DNA of 64,000 bases from contig NC_047066.1 of the NCBI RefSeq assembly GCF_902459465.1, forward strand, positions 19,967,047 to 20,031,046, given 5' to 3'. The DNA comes from Asterias rubens (taxonomy: Eukaryota; Echinodermata; Asteroidea; Forcipulatida; Asteriidae). Shown piece after piece: positions 45,140 through 55,691 of this stretch; position 1 is the first letter of the stretch, and every line of letters starts with the position of its first letter. The position numbers and the translations under genes were made by a program. The notes below the pieces were generated by a model. It saw only the letters and a list, made by a program, of their open reading frames with translations, was not told the DNA's origin and searched no databases.

Positions 45140-46096
45140 TCAATGTTCATGTCTGTAATTAATCTGTAGGGTCAACCATTCATCTGGGTTAGGCTGGTGC
45201 CTGCATGAAGTCCCCAGAATGTTGTGGCATGTGGCGTAGGGGTGGCGCTTGTATAGTGCTGCAAAAACAGCCCACTTTTTGATGTTAGTGTAAAACATGG
45301 GTAATGAAACCCACAGGTTTTGAATATACCTCTGTTCCGTAGTAAACCTCACAGAGCTGGTAGACTGGTGAAATCCCTTTCTCGTCAACAGCTTGGTATC
45401 ATCAACAGATGGCACACCTTCAAAATAACAACAAAGGGAATTTTGTTCACATGAAGTCAAACAAGTATCAGCATTTACGACATAGAGGCCTTTATCCGTC
45501 TTGAATGTACTCTGTTCAACTAGAGCTTGGTAAATGAATGACTAATATATAACAGCTTTCCATTGGTCTGATTAGGATTCAGAAACATGACCATAGAAAA
45601 ACAAAAGATTAAAAAACCTCTACATACGGGTGTTCAAACACTTCAAGAAGAAAGGAATATAAACAAGTAAATTACATGTAAATATTGTTTACTTACGTGG
45701 GGTTGTATCTTCAATTTATTATCTCACCCCCCCCCCCCACCACCAAATGCTAAAGGCTTCGTTGTTTTGTTTTTTTGTAAGAAATTGTAATACTACATCA
45801 AAACCATAATTTACCAATGTAGTGATTAAAAAATATCCATACCATATTTTAAAGACTGGTATCACAATTTAAAATAAAATTGTGATTGCGCTCAAGCTTA
45901 GGTGAAACTAATATAATAAGTTATAATAAAAAATATATATATATATATGATGAAATCTTTTATGAACTAACCTGTTTTAAGGGAGAAGGCAGTTCATTTA
46001 CCCGATACTGTCCATCGATGTTTGAAGCTAAGCTTTTGCAGGTCTCGGCATCATTAGGTCTCATCACTTGATGGCTGGATCTCTTGGAGATGAGAG
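45140..46096 (-). CDS. Unrecognised protein, two 3' coding exons
   Basis: Product not recognised. Exon 45972-46096 (acceptor GATACAG, donor AAACAG|GTTAGT) is open in the frame reading SSHQVMRPNDAETC and ending NELPSPLKQ, phase 0. It joins in phase 0 to terminal exon 45140-45511 (acceptor GTTGAACAG), 123 codons plus TGA, containing CLTSCEQNSLCCYFEGVP, FTTEQRYIQNLWVSLPMF and RHPYATCHNILGTSCRHQ. The composition is ordinary globular protein (Trp, Cys, Tyr, mixed charges), unlike the surrounding repeats. No transmembrane segment or known motif was found. Upstream exons are unclear: the same exon is repeated five more times toward 53 kb, and a promoter/first-exon candidate lies at 54.8 kb. It could be a host gene or domesticated element sequence. 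Confidence 0.45.
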
Positions 46097-46192
46097 CTGT
46101 ATCATGCAAACAAAGAGCAATATTATACTAAAGGTAGCTTAACAAGTTGTTAAACACAAGCTTGAGTAGTTAAAGAGTCTCAGAGATGTTAA

Positions 46193-46577
46193 AGGCAGTG
46201 GACACTATTGGTAATTTCTCAAAATAATTATTATCAAAAACCTTTCTGGATTACGAGTAATGGGGAGAGGTTGACAGTATACAAATTGTGAGAAACAGCT
46301 CCCTCTGAAGTGACAGCGTTTTGAGAAATAAGTAATTTTCCACGAATTTGATTTCGAGACCTCAGATTTAGACATTAAGGTCTCGAAATCAAGCATCTGA
46401 AAGCACACAACTTTGGTGACCATGGTGCGACAAGGTTTTTCTTTCTTTCATTAATTCCTCGCAACTTCGATGACCGATTGAGACCAAATTTTCACAGGTT
46501 TGTTATTTTATGCATATGTTGAGATACACCAACTGTGAAGACTGGTCTTTGACAATTACCAATAGTGTCCAGTGTCT
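46193..46577. mobile_element. MITE family B, copy 8 (inverted)
   Basis: TTAA at 46189-46192 and 46578-46581. Starts AGGCAGTGGACACTATTGGT, ends GTGTCCAGTGTCT. Opposite orientation to copy 7. Inserted between exon copy 1 and the rest of the minus-strand unit. Confidence 0.9.
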
Positions 46578-46599
46578 TTAAATTTGCATCAGGGATAAA

Positions 46600-47480
46600 G
46601 AATATTAAATCGATGTGTGGTGAATTGATTAAAAAAAAAAATTAATAACAAAACTGTCATGGGGTTTTCACAACTTTGTTTATCCATCCACATTTAGCAT
46701 ATTCACACACGGACAGCAACCCTCAAATTTTTTAGAATCTATTCATGTATGAGGTGTTAATCAAAATGATATGTTCTAGGCTAAAAACAAACTGGTAGGA
46801 AATTACTTCGAAAGCAATCCTTTCAAAAAAAACTTCGGTATTTTCACAAGAAAGTTGACTTTTTTGACCATCCACAGAAAGCAGTATCAGCATTCGAAAA
46901 TGAAACAAACCCCCGAAAATCTGAGAAACTATTCAAGCATGAATTGTTTAAAATCCTTTGAAAAAACTGTCTTGGTATTTTCACAAGGAAACTCAATTAG
47001 CAGTGAGAAGACAGCAGGTACCCACCACATCTCTGGCAAAAATTCATAAACGGACAGACAAACATTACTCCCGATTTTCAATAGTATCAGGATATTCGCC
47101 CAGTGTGAAACTACCAAGTGAATACATAATAACAAATCATAAATGATTAAATATTTTATGAACTAACCTTTTTCTAAAGGCGAGAACAGTTGAATTACCA
47201 GATACTGCTCACCAATGTTTGAAGCTTATCATTTTTCAGGTGTTGTCTCAGCATCATTAGGTCTCATCACTTGATGGCTAGATATCTTCAGAGATGAAAG
47301 TCGACCTGCATAGTCAAAAAAAGAACATTGATATTATGTTATAGAAATGAGACACAAGGTAAAGTAGTTTGACATAAACAACAAAACTGTTGTAGTATTT
47401 TCACAAAAAATGTTATCCATCCTCGTTTAGCAGCGAAGAGACACGTGAAATCCTAGAAACTATTCATGCATTTAAAATCG
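46600..47480 (-). repeat. Higher-order intronic repeat of the 46-53.6 kb region
   Basis: Segments of about 190 bp share GGTATTTTCACAAG, CAATTAGCAGTGAG, CAGCGGGTACC, CACCAATTCACAAACGG and GAGAAACTATTCATGCATGA. They alternate with the exon-like copies and recur at 49990-50120, 50460-50900, 51600-51910, 52260-52760 and 53100-53590. Tandem duplication of an intron-plus-exon unit explains this. Confidence 0.7.
47168..47305 (-). pseudogene. Exon-family copy 2 (138 nt)
   Basis: Acceptor TATGCAG and donor AAAAAG|GTTAGT kept. Reads KISSHQVMRPNDAETTPEK, then stop. Homologous to coding exon 45972-46096. Confidence 0.55.
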
Positions 47481-47698
47481 GAATGAAATGTTGTAGGGTA
47501 AAAAAATAACAGAATTTGAAAAGCAATCCTTCAAATAGAAAAAGTCGTGTTTGAAAACACAAATGCCCTGCAAGCCAGTCCGTGTCTTGACATTTGACAC
47601 ATATAGAACAGTGTTGTTGTTTTTTCACAACTAATCTTAGCCAGTGTTGTGCAATGTTGTTCTGCAGATACTCTGCCATGTAGGTGGGAAAGACCAAT

Positions 47699-47840
47699 AG
47701 GAGACTTTCCAACGCTAGGTGGCAGCAGACATACCGGGTAAATTTCCATTGTTTACGTAGTTCTGAACATGCGCATAATTCTGAGAACAATGGATTTACC
47801 CGGTAAGTCTGCTGCCCTCTATCGTCCCAGAAAGTCTCCC
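47699..47840. mobile_element. MITE family A, copy 4 (142 bp)
   Basis: Identical length and ends to the other three copies, in a CAAT/ATTG context. A poly-C tract of about 13 bases follows at 47886. Confidence 0.9.
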
Positions 47841-47959
47841 ATTGGTGAAAACACTCAATCATACACACTATAACCAACCCCAAACCCCCCCCCCCCCCAA
47901 ATGTCTACTCTTTCTGCATTACATTCTTTTAAGGATATTTAATCATTGCCGAAGCGGGT

Positions 47960-49506
47960 TTGGTAGAAGGCTGGGAAAACTGAGTGGGGAAGGATAGGTG
48001 AGAAGGTGTGAGGGAAGGCAGAGCTGGGAAAACGGAGTGGGGAAGGATAGGTGAGGAGGTGTGAGGGAAGGCAGAGCTGGGAAAACGGAGTGGGGAAGGA
48101 TAGGTGAGAAGGTGTGAGGGAAGGCAGAGCTGGGAAAACGGAGTGGGGAAGGATAGGTGAGAAGGTGTGAGGGAAGGCAGAGCTGGGAAAACGGAGTGAG
48201 GAAGGATAGGTGAGAAGGTGTGAGGGAAGGCAGAGCTGGGAAAACGGAGTGAGGAAGGATAGGTGAGAAGGTGTGAGGGAAGGCAGAGCTGGGAAAACGG
48301 AGTGAGGAAGGATAGGTGAGAAGGTGTGAGGGAAGGCAGAGCTGGGAAAACGGAGTGGGGAAGGATAGGTGAGGAGGTGTGAGGGAAGGCAGAGCTGGGA
48401 AAACGGAGTGGGGAAGGATAGGTGAGAAGGTGTGAGGGAAGGCAGAGCTGGGAAAACGGAGTGGGGAAGGATAGGTGAGAAGGTGTGAGGGAAGGCAGAG
48501 CTGGGAAAACGGAGTGAGGAAGGATAGGTGAGAAGGTGTGAGGGAAGGCAGAGCTGGGAAAACGGAGTGGGGAAGGATAGGTGAGGAGGTGTGAGGGAAG
48601 GCAGAGCTGGGAAAACGGAGTGGGGAAGGATAGGTGAGAAGGTGTGAGGGAAGGCAGAGCTGGGAAAACGGAGTGAGGAAGGATAGGTGAGAAGGTGTGA
48701 GGGAAGGCAGAGCTGGGAAAACGGAGTGAGGAAGGATAGGTGAGAAGGTGTGAGGGAAGGCAGAGCTGGGAAAACGGAGTGAGGAAGGATAGGTGAGAAG
48801 GTGTGAGGGAAGGCAGAGCTGGGAAAACGGAGTGGGGAAGGATAGGTGAGAAGGTGTGAGGGAAGGCAGAGCTGGGAAAACGGAGTGGGGAAGGATAGGT
48901 GAGAAGGTGTGAGGGAAGGCAGAGCTGGGAAAACGGAGTGGGGAAGGATAGGTGAGAAGGTGTGAGGGAAGGCAGAGCTGGGAAAACGGAGTGAGGAAGG
49001 ATAGGTGAGAAGGTGTGAGGGAAGGCAGAGCTGGGAAAACGGAGTGAGGAAGGATAGGTGAGAAGGTGTGAGGGAAGGCAGAGCTGGGAAAACGGAGTGA
49101 GGAAGGATAGGTGAGAAGGTGTGAGGGAAGGCAGAGCTGGGAAAACGGAGTGGGGAAGGATAGGTGAGAAGGTGTGAGGGAAGGCAGAGCTGGGAAAACG
49201 GAGTGGGGAAGGATAGGTGAGAAGGTGTGAGGGAAGGCAGAGCTGGGAAAACGGAGTGGGGAAGGATAGGTGAGAAGGTGTGAGGGAAGGCAGAGCTGGG
49301 AAAACGGAGTGGGGAAGGATAGGTGAGAAGGTGTGAGGGAAGGCAGAGCTGGGAAAACGGAGTGGGGAAGGATAGGTGAGAAGGTGTGAGGGAAGGCAGA
49401 GCTGGGAAAACGGAGTGGGGAAGGATAGGTGAGAAGGTGTGAGGGAAGGCAGAGCTGGGAAAACGGAGTGGGGAAGGATAGGTGAGAAGGTGTGAGGGAA
49501 GGCAGT
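47960..49506. repeat. 53-bp satellite, about 29 copies
   Basis: Unit GGGAAAACGGAGTGGGGAAG, GATAGGTGAGAAGGTGTGAG, GGAAGGCAGAGCT (53 bp) with only a few G/A variants (AGTGAGG for AGTGGGG, GAGGAGG for GAGAAGG). All three minus-strand frames lack stops, so a 593-codon ORF with a 53-residue period (three units) spans it. That ORF is a consequence of the satellite and not evidence for a gene. The low divergence implies recent expansion. Confidence 0.95.
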
Positions 49507-49539
49507 GGGGGTAGTATGGTGCTTATTTGGGATCCTCAA

Positions 49540-49830
49540 ACCAGTCCTCCAAGTTTGGAGTTGATATGACAAGTACTTCTCGAAGTATTGCTCAGACATT
49601 TCTTTTGGTTTAGCCATAATGACATAAAAGTTTGGCCTAGTGTCCAAAAGCAATAGGCTTCCTGCGGATCCCAAGACCAATCCACAAACAAAGACCAATC
49701 CACAAGCCAAGTTTGGAGTTGATATGACAAGTACTTCTCGAGATATTGCTCATACAACATTTCCTTTGTTTTAGCCATAATGACAAAATTGTTGGCCTAA
49801 AATAAAAAAAGGACAGACCAGGGGGCTGGG
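49540..49830 (-). repeat. Dispersed repeat with MAKTKEM-like reading frame
   Basis: Two copies of CCAAGTTTGGAGTTGATATG, ACAAGTACTTCTCGA and TTTGTTTTAGCCATAATGAC. On the minus strand they read MAKTKEMLYEQYLEKYLSYQ. Related copies lie at 53740-54060. Widely spaced short copies suggest a repeat family; coding not supported. Confidence 0.6.
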
Positions 49831-50232
49831 GGGGTCCCAAAACAAGACGATCCACATGAAAAGTTTTAACCTGTACACCTATCCTAATGCACGCACGCAC
49901 GCACACACAAATCACAACACCACAACACCATGCACACACTCACACATGGAAGGATATGTTTGAAACAATGCCCCTTCGGTGGCTTCGCCTCTGCAGGGCA
50001 TAAAAAACTGTCATGGTATTTTCACAAGGAGAATTCAATTAGGAGTGAGGAGCTTTCGGGTACCTACAACAGCTCTGGCAGCACCAATTCACAAACAGCC
50101 ACCAACCCTCAGAAATAAAAGAAATAATTCTTGCGATTTTCAATAATATTTTGATATCGCCCAAGCTTACGTGAAACTACCATAAAAATACATAATAAAA
50201 AATATAAATGATGAAATATATTATGAACTAAC

Positions 50233-50367
50233 CTTTTTTAAAGGGAGAGAACAGTTGAGATCTACCAGATACATCGATGTTTGAAGCTTATCAATTTTTA
50301 GGTGCTGTCTCAGCATCATAAGGTCTCATCAACTGATGGCTAGATGTCTTCGGAGATGAAAGTCCAC
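50233..50367 (-). pseudogene. Exon-family copy 3 (135 nt)
   Basis: Acceptor ATACAG and donor AAAAAAG|GTTAGT kept. Reads GLSSPKTSSHQLMRPYDAET, then a stop a few codons later. Confidence 0.55.
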
Positions 50368-51012
50368 CTGTATCATGCAAAAAAGAACAATATTATGTTA
50401 TAATAAATGGAGTAATGAGACACAAGGTGAAGTAGTTTGAGATAAACAACAAAACTGTTGTGCTATTTTTACAAGAATGTTATCCATCCTCGCTTAGCAG
50501 CGAGGAGACACAAACAACATCTCTCAGAAATCTGAGAAACTATTTATGTATCAGTTGTTAACAAAAATGATATGTTTTAGGGTAAACAATTTTCACAGTA
50601 TTACATGAAAAGCAATTCTTTCAAAAAAATGTTAAGGTATTTTCACAAGAAAGGTGCCTTTTTTTGTCCATCCACATTCGTAGCAGCATTCTAACTATGA
50701 TGCATGAATTGTTTAAAATCAGAAAGAAATGTTGTAGGGTTAAAAAAAAAAAACAGAATGCGAAAAGCAATCCTTTTAGAAAACTGTCATGGTATTTTCA
50801 CAAGGAGAATTCAATTAGCAGTGAGGAGACAGCGGGTACCAATAACAGCTCTAGCACCATATAATAGATGTTACCTCTGGCACCAATTCACAAACGGACA
50901 CTAGCCCTCAGATATAAGAGAAATAGTATCGTGATATCGTCCAAGCTTAGGTGGAACTACCAAAAGACAGTATACTAAAAAATATAATTGATGAAATATT
51001 TTATGAACTAAC

Positions 51013-51145
51013 CTTTTTTTTAAGGGAGAGAACAGTTCATTCAGCATATCTGTATGTCCGTGTTTGAAGCTTATTATTTTTCAGGTGTCAGCATCATTAG
51101 GTCTCATCACTTGATGGCTAGATGTCTTTGGAGATGAAAGTCGTC
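51013..51145 (-). pseudogene. Exon-family copy 4 (133 nt)
   Basis: Acceptor TTCAG, donor AAAAAAG|GTTAGT. Reads RLSSPKTSSHQVMRPNDADT followed directly by TGA. Confidence 0.55.
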
Positions 51146-51273
51146 CTGAATTATTCAAACAAAGAACAATTATATGCTAATTTTGCTTAAAGATACACAC
51201 AAGGAAGAGTAGGTTGAGATAAATAACAAAACTGTCAAGGTAATTTCACAAGAATTTTATCCATCCTCGTTAA

Positions 51274-51596
51274 AGCCATTGGACACTTTCGGAACAGAAA
51301 AAAAAAGTTCACAGATTTACAAATAACCTACAGGGTTTTCAGAAGGTAATGGTTAAAGACTTATCTTGAAATATCATTCCATGAAATGCTTTACTTTTTG
51401 AGAAAACATTTGAGAAAACATGTCATGACACAGGGAAACGTGCACTAACAAGGGTGGGTTTTCCCGTCATTTTCTCCCGACTCCGATGACCGATTGAGCC
51501 TAAATTTTCATAGGTTTATTATTTTATATATAAGTTGTCATACACGAAGTGTGTAGGCCTTTGGAAAATACTGTTTACCGAAAGTGTCCAATGGCG
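51274..51596. mobile_element. MITE family C (323 bp), related to B
   Basis: Starts AGCCATTGGACACTTTCGG, ends CCGAAAGTGTCCAATGGCG, with TTAA on both sides (51270-51273, 51597-51600). The paralogous unit near 52306-52325 (CCTCATTAAGTAGCGAGG) shows the empty site with a single TTAA, which proves a TTAA duplication. A partial reverse copy is at about 23120-23312. Confidence 0.9.
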
Positions 51597-52055
51597 TTAA
51601 GCAGCGAGGAGACAGCAGCATTCCCACATGGACAACAACCCTCCGAAATCAGAGAAACTACTTATGTATCAGTTGTTAATCAAAATGATATGTTTTAGGG
51701 TAAAAAAAACAGCAAAATATAACTTCAAAAGCAATTTTTTTAAGGGAAACTATTTCGGGGTTTTCACAAGAGAGTTTTTTGTCCCTCCACAGTTTGCAGC
51801 GGCATTCATAAATGACAATGACCCTCAAAAATCTGAGAAACTATTCATGCATGGATTGTTTAAAATGAGAATGAAATGTTTGACCGTACAAAAATATCGC
51901 AAAGCAATCCTTTAAAAAAACTGTTTGTTTTTTCAATTCACCAGAGAGAACCAGTTCTTGTGATATTCAATAACATCAAGATGTCGCCCAAGCTTAGATG
52001 GAACTACCAAAAGAAATTATTACAGTAAAAAATAATGAATCTTTTATGAACTAAC

Positions 52056-52186
52056 CTTTTTTAAGGAAGAGAACAGTTCATTCACCACATCTGTACTCCG
52101 ATGTTTGAAGCTAATCATTTTTCAGGTCTCAACATCATTAGGTTTCATCACTTGATGGCTAGATGTCTTTGGAGATGAAATTCGTC
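52056..52186 (-). pseudogene. Exon-family copy 5 (131 nt)
   Basis: Acceptor ATACAG, donor AAAAAG|GTTAGT. Reads RISSPKTSSHQVMKPNDVET and TGA. Confidence 0.55.
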
Positions 52187-52854
52187 CTGTATTATCCAAA
52201 CAAAGAACAATTATATGCTAATTTTGCTTTAAGACACACAAGGAAAAGTAGGTGTAGATAAACAACAAAACTGTCAAGGTATTTTCGACAAGAATTTTAT
52301 CCATCCTCATTAAGTAGCGAGGAGACAGCAGCAGCATTCCCACACGGACAACAACTCTCAAAAAAAAAAACTACTTATGTATCAGTTGTTAATCACAATG
52401 GTATGTTTTAAAGGGTAAACAATCAGCAGAATATCACTTCAAAAGCAACTATTTTTAAGGAAAACTATTTTGGTATTTTCACAAGAGAGTTGACCTGTTT
52501 TGTCCCTCCAGTTATTAGAGGCATTCGTGAATGACACCAACCCTTGAAAATTTGAGAAACTATTCTAATGCATGAATTGTTTAAAATCAGAATGAAATGT
52601 TTGACGGTACAAAAATATCAGAATTCCAAAGCAATCCTTAAAAACAAATGTTTTGGTATTTTCAGGAGATTTCAATTCGCTAGAGGAAACAGCGCGTACC
52701 AACCACATATTTGGCACCAATTCACAAACAGGCACCAGCCCTCAGAAATAAGAGAAACAATTCATGTTATTTTCAACACTGTGATAACGCCCAAGCTGAG
52801 GTGGAACTACATGTACCAAAAAAAAATTATAATAATAAAATGTTCATTTACCGG

Positions 52855-52953
52855 ACATTGTACATCGATGTTTGAAGCTTATCATTTTTCAGGTCTCAGC
52901 ATCATTCGGTCTCATTACCTGATGGCTGGATCTCTTCGAAGCTGAAAGTCGTC
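52855..52953 (-). pseudogene. Exon-family copy 6, 3' truncated
   Basis: Acceptor ATACAG kept, donor end lost. Reads RLSASKRSSHQVMRPNDAET and TGA. It differs from other copies at three adjacent synonymous third positions (CAG, GTA, CCG). Confidence 0.5.
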
Positions 52954-53739
52954 CTGTATCATTCAAACAAAGAACAAAACAATGCTATAGTTATATATTT
53001 GGTTTGCGGTAACACCATGTGCGTATCTACATGCCAGGTAGAGTTTGTTCTTAGAGAACTGTTTGTTCTTAGAGAACTGTCTATAGTTAAAAACATGTAA
53101 TGAAACACAAGGAAGAGACAATTGAGATACCAACAAAACTGCCAGGGTATTTTCACAAAAATGGTTTCCATCCACGTGTAGGAGACAGCTGCATTCCCAC
53201 ATGGACACCAACCCCTCAAATTCCAAGAAACTATTTATGTATGAATGGTTAATCACAATGAAATGTTTTAGTTTTAGATTGTTTTAGATTGTTACTTCAA
53301 AAGCAATCCTTTCAAAAAAGTGTTTGGGTATTTTCACAAGAAAGTTGACTTTTTTTGTCCATCCACAGTTAGCAGCAGTATGATCGCGAATGACACCAAC
53401 CATAAAAAATCTGAGAAACAATTCATGCATGAATTTTCTTAAATCGGAATGAAATATTTATAGGTAAAAAATATCAGAATTTACAATCCAATACTGTACA
53501 GGTATTTTCAGAAAGAGAATGCAATTAGAAGCAATTCAAGGAGACAGCGGGTACCAACCACATCTCTGGCACCAGTTTACACACGGCACCAACCATCATA
53601 CAGATTGAAAAGGTTTAGGATGAAAAATTATCTGCTTAATACTTCGAAAGAATTTCCATGAAAATGTACACGATGAATAGTTGCAGAGTTTCATGGATGG
53701 TGTATTGACAAACACTAATGCCTTGCTGAGATAGTCTCA

Positions 53740-54060
53740 TTCTCGAGTTATTACTCGAACAATACTTCTTTTGTTTTAGCCATAATGACCTTGAATATTG
53801 TAATGGATGGTCCAAAAACGATGGATATCTGGGGGGCCCCAAGACAAGTCCACAAACCAAGTCCTTCTGGAGTTACCCCTGAGACAACATTTTGTTTTAG
53901 CCATAATGATCTTTACATTTGACCAAGGAGGTCCAAAACAATAGGTTTGTGGGGGAACCCAAGACAAGTCCACAAAACACAAACCAAGTTCGGAGTTGAA
54001 ATGCCAAGTCCTTCCTGGAGTTATTGCTCAGGCAACATTTCTTTTGTTTTAATTGACCTA
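53740..54060 (-). repeat. Second cluster of the MAKTKEM-like repeat
   Basis: Three diverged copies of TTTTGTTTTAGCCATAATGA with GGTCCAAAAACAAT-type spacers, matching 49540-49830. Confidence 0.6.
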
Positions 54061-54438
54061 TATTTTCAACTGTAGGGGTCCGAAAAACAATAGGCTTTGA
54101 GCTGGGGGATCTATATAGACCGGTTTGGAGTTGATTTGATTTCTTAAGTTATGACTCGGACAAAGCTTTCGCACACACGCACCCACACCCACAAGGCAAA
54201 CACTGAGTCCACCGAGTATGCACCGGCGGCGGGGCAAAATAATTGAGTTAAAAATTATATAAAAAAATAGGAAAGAGTCAGGTGCAATACTGTTTGACAT
54301 TTTAGTTTAACCAAACAAGATATTGCACCCATGAAAGGGTCTAAAAACTGTTCTAACAATGTGCACCCCGGCACATTAGCCGGTAGTGCCGTGCAAAAAT
54401 ATTGAAGAACTGCTAAGAAAAATCCCTGTACTGCTCAC

Positions 54439-54456
54439 CTGCTGAAGCAGGAAATT
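54439..54456 (-). other. Possible 18-nt microexon
   Basis: Minus strand: TTATTTGCAG, then 18 nt (NFLLQQ in the open frame), then GTGAGCAG. Both splice sites are strong and the length is a multiple of 3, but without transcript evidence this may be chance. Confidence 0.25.
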
Positions 54457-54776
54457 CTGCAAATAATTAAATTACTTTATTTATGCAAACGATCATCGGT
54501 AGACATTGCCCGTCAAGTGTCAAATTACATACTTGTTTTAATTATTGTGAGGTTGAATCCTTGCAAGTTATGAACATTTCATGTCGAAGGTTGCCATCCA
54601 TCCCATGCCAATGAACATTTTCAATGATTGCATCATGTGCATGGCTATCGCCAATATTGGAGTAGTCATTTCGGTCGCGGCCTTATCGCAAAATACCCTT
54701 TAGTTTCTTCAGATTTCTTTGTGTGAATATCCTCCAAAACACGACCACCATAATCACAATCAATCTATCAACTCAC

Positions 54777-54868
54777 CATCGCCATTTAGAGGTAGTTTGT
54801 CACCGGAACTGCAGTGAAAACTCGACTTCGCTGGAGAGTAAGAAACAGAGACGTTTGACGTCGTCCAT
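54777..54868 (-). promoter_or_regulatory. First-exon candidate of the minus-strand unit
   Basis: On the minus strand AAAATGGACGACGTC (ATG at 54868) starts a 22-codon ORF, followed by AAATGGCGATG and the donor GTGAGTTGAT (exon end 54777). Like the + strand candidate at 21 kb, it is a short ATG-containing exon ending in a consensus donor with no TATA box. The link to the exons at 45-53 kb is inferred from orientation only. Confidence 0.35.
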
Positions 54869-54924
54869 TTTGTCTTAAAAATGCCCGGCAAATAAAAGCG
54901 CTGCTCTGCTCGTATCATGTGATC

Positions 54925-54998
54925 TAGTCTGGTCCCCCGACCAAAGATTCCTTGACGTCTCTTGTTATCGGAGATTTTTGGGTCTGGGAGCCAGACTA
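54925..54998. mobile_element. 74-bp MITE with 9-bp target duplication
   Basis: TIRs TAGTCTGG/CCAGACTA with imperfect extension (TCCCCCGACC/GGTCTGGGAG). Exact 9-bp direct repeat CATGTGATC at 54916-54924 and 54999-55007. It lies about 60 bp upstream of the minus-strand first-exon candidate. Confidence 0.85.
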
Positions 54999-55007
54999 CA
55001 TGTGATC

Positions 55008-55691
55008 ACGGTACGCCACCTCGCGTTCAGAAACACTAAATTTGCATATAAAACAAATACATGTACTTCTCTGTAGGTTTTAGATAGACTCCGAGTTTGG
55101 CGTGTTTGTTATTTTATTTATTTAATTTACAACAAAAATAGCAAGAAAAAAAACATGATATCATATTAAAGTAGCTCCACATGACTCAAAACTGTTCCTC
55201 TGTTTTATCCTTTGCAAGCTCTGGAAGGTTATGCTAATGTTCGCTAGTAAGACCCAAAGTGCAGTGCGCCCTCTAAAGCTGTGCATCTTATCTTGTATGC
55301 AATTAATCTTGAATTATCGTGACATTTTGATGACTTAAAAACATTTCAAAATACTGTTTATGATTCTACAACTAAATACGTAAAGGGTGAACCGGTGATT
55401 TTCATTGAGCAACGAATTCAGAAAAAATTAACATTGCTTGCGTCCTTGTGTATTTAAGTGGTAGGCGTATAGTTAGGGCAAAACGTCTTAGTTTTGTTAG
55501 TAATTCAGTTTGGTTGCCAAGGCCAATTTGATTTCGTGTTTCTTATTCGTTGTCATGCCCATGGATTAAACAGTGCCTTCTCTAGTTTAATTAGCAGTGA
55601 CGTCACTACTTGGGAACAAGGCCTTGACACACGATTAAATTGTCCTCCCATACGTGCAACCATCCGACTCATCTCCATTGTGAATCAATGG
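55008..55691. other. Intergenic, nothing recognised
   Basis: No gene or repeat end supported; the short ORF near 55494-55733 has no family features and runs into the duplicated segment. Confidence 0.55.

Noticed and set aside
47958-49510. Possible CRISPR array
   Set aside because: Units are contiguous without unique spacers; a eukaryotic satellite.
47929-49710. 593-codon minus-strand ORF with a 53-residue repeat
   Set aside because: It is generated by a 53-bp satellite with no stop in any frame; the flanking part reads through another dispersed repeat.
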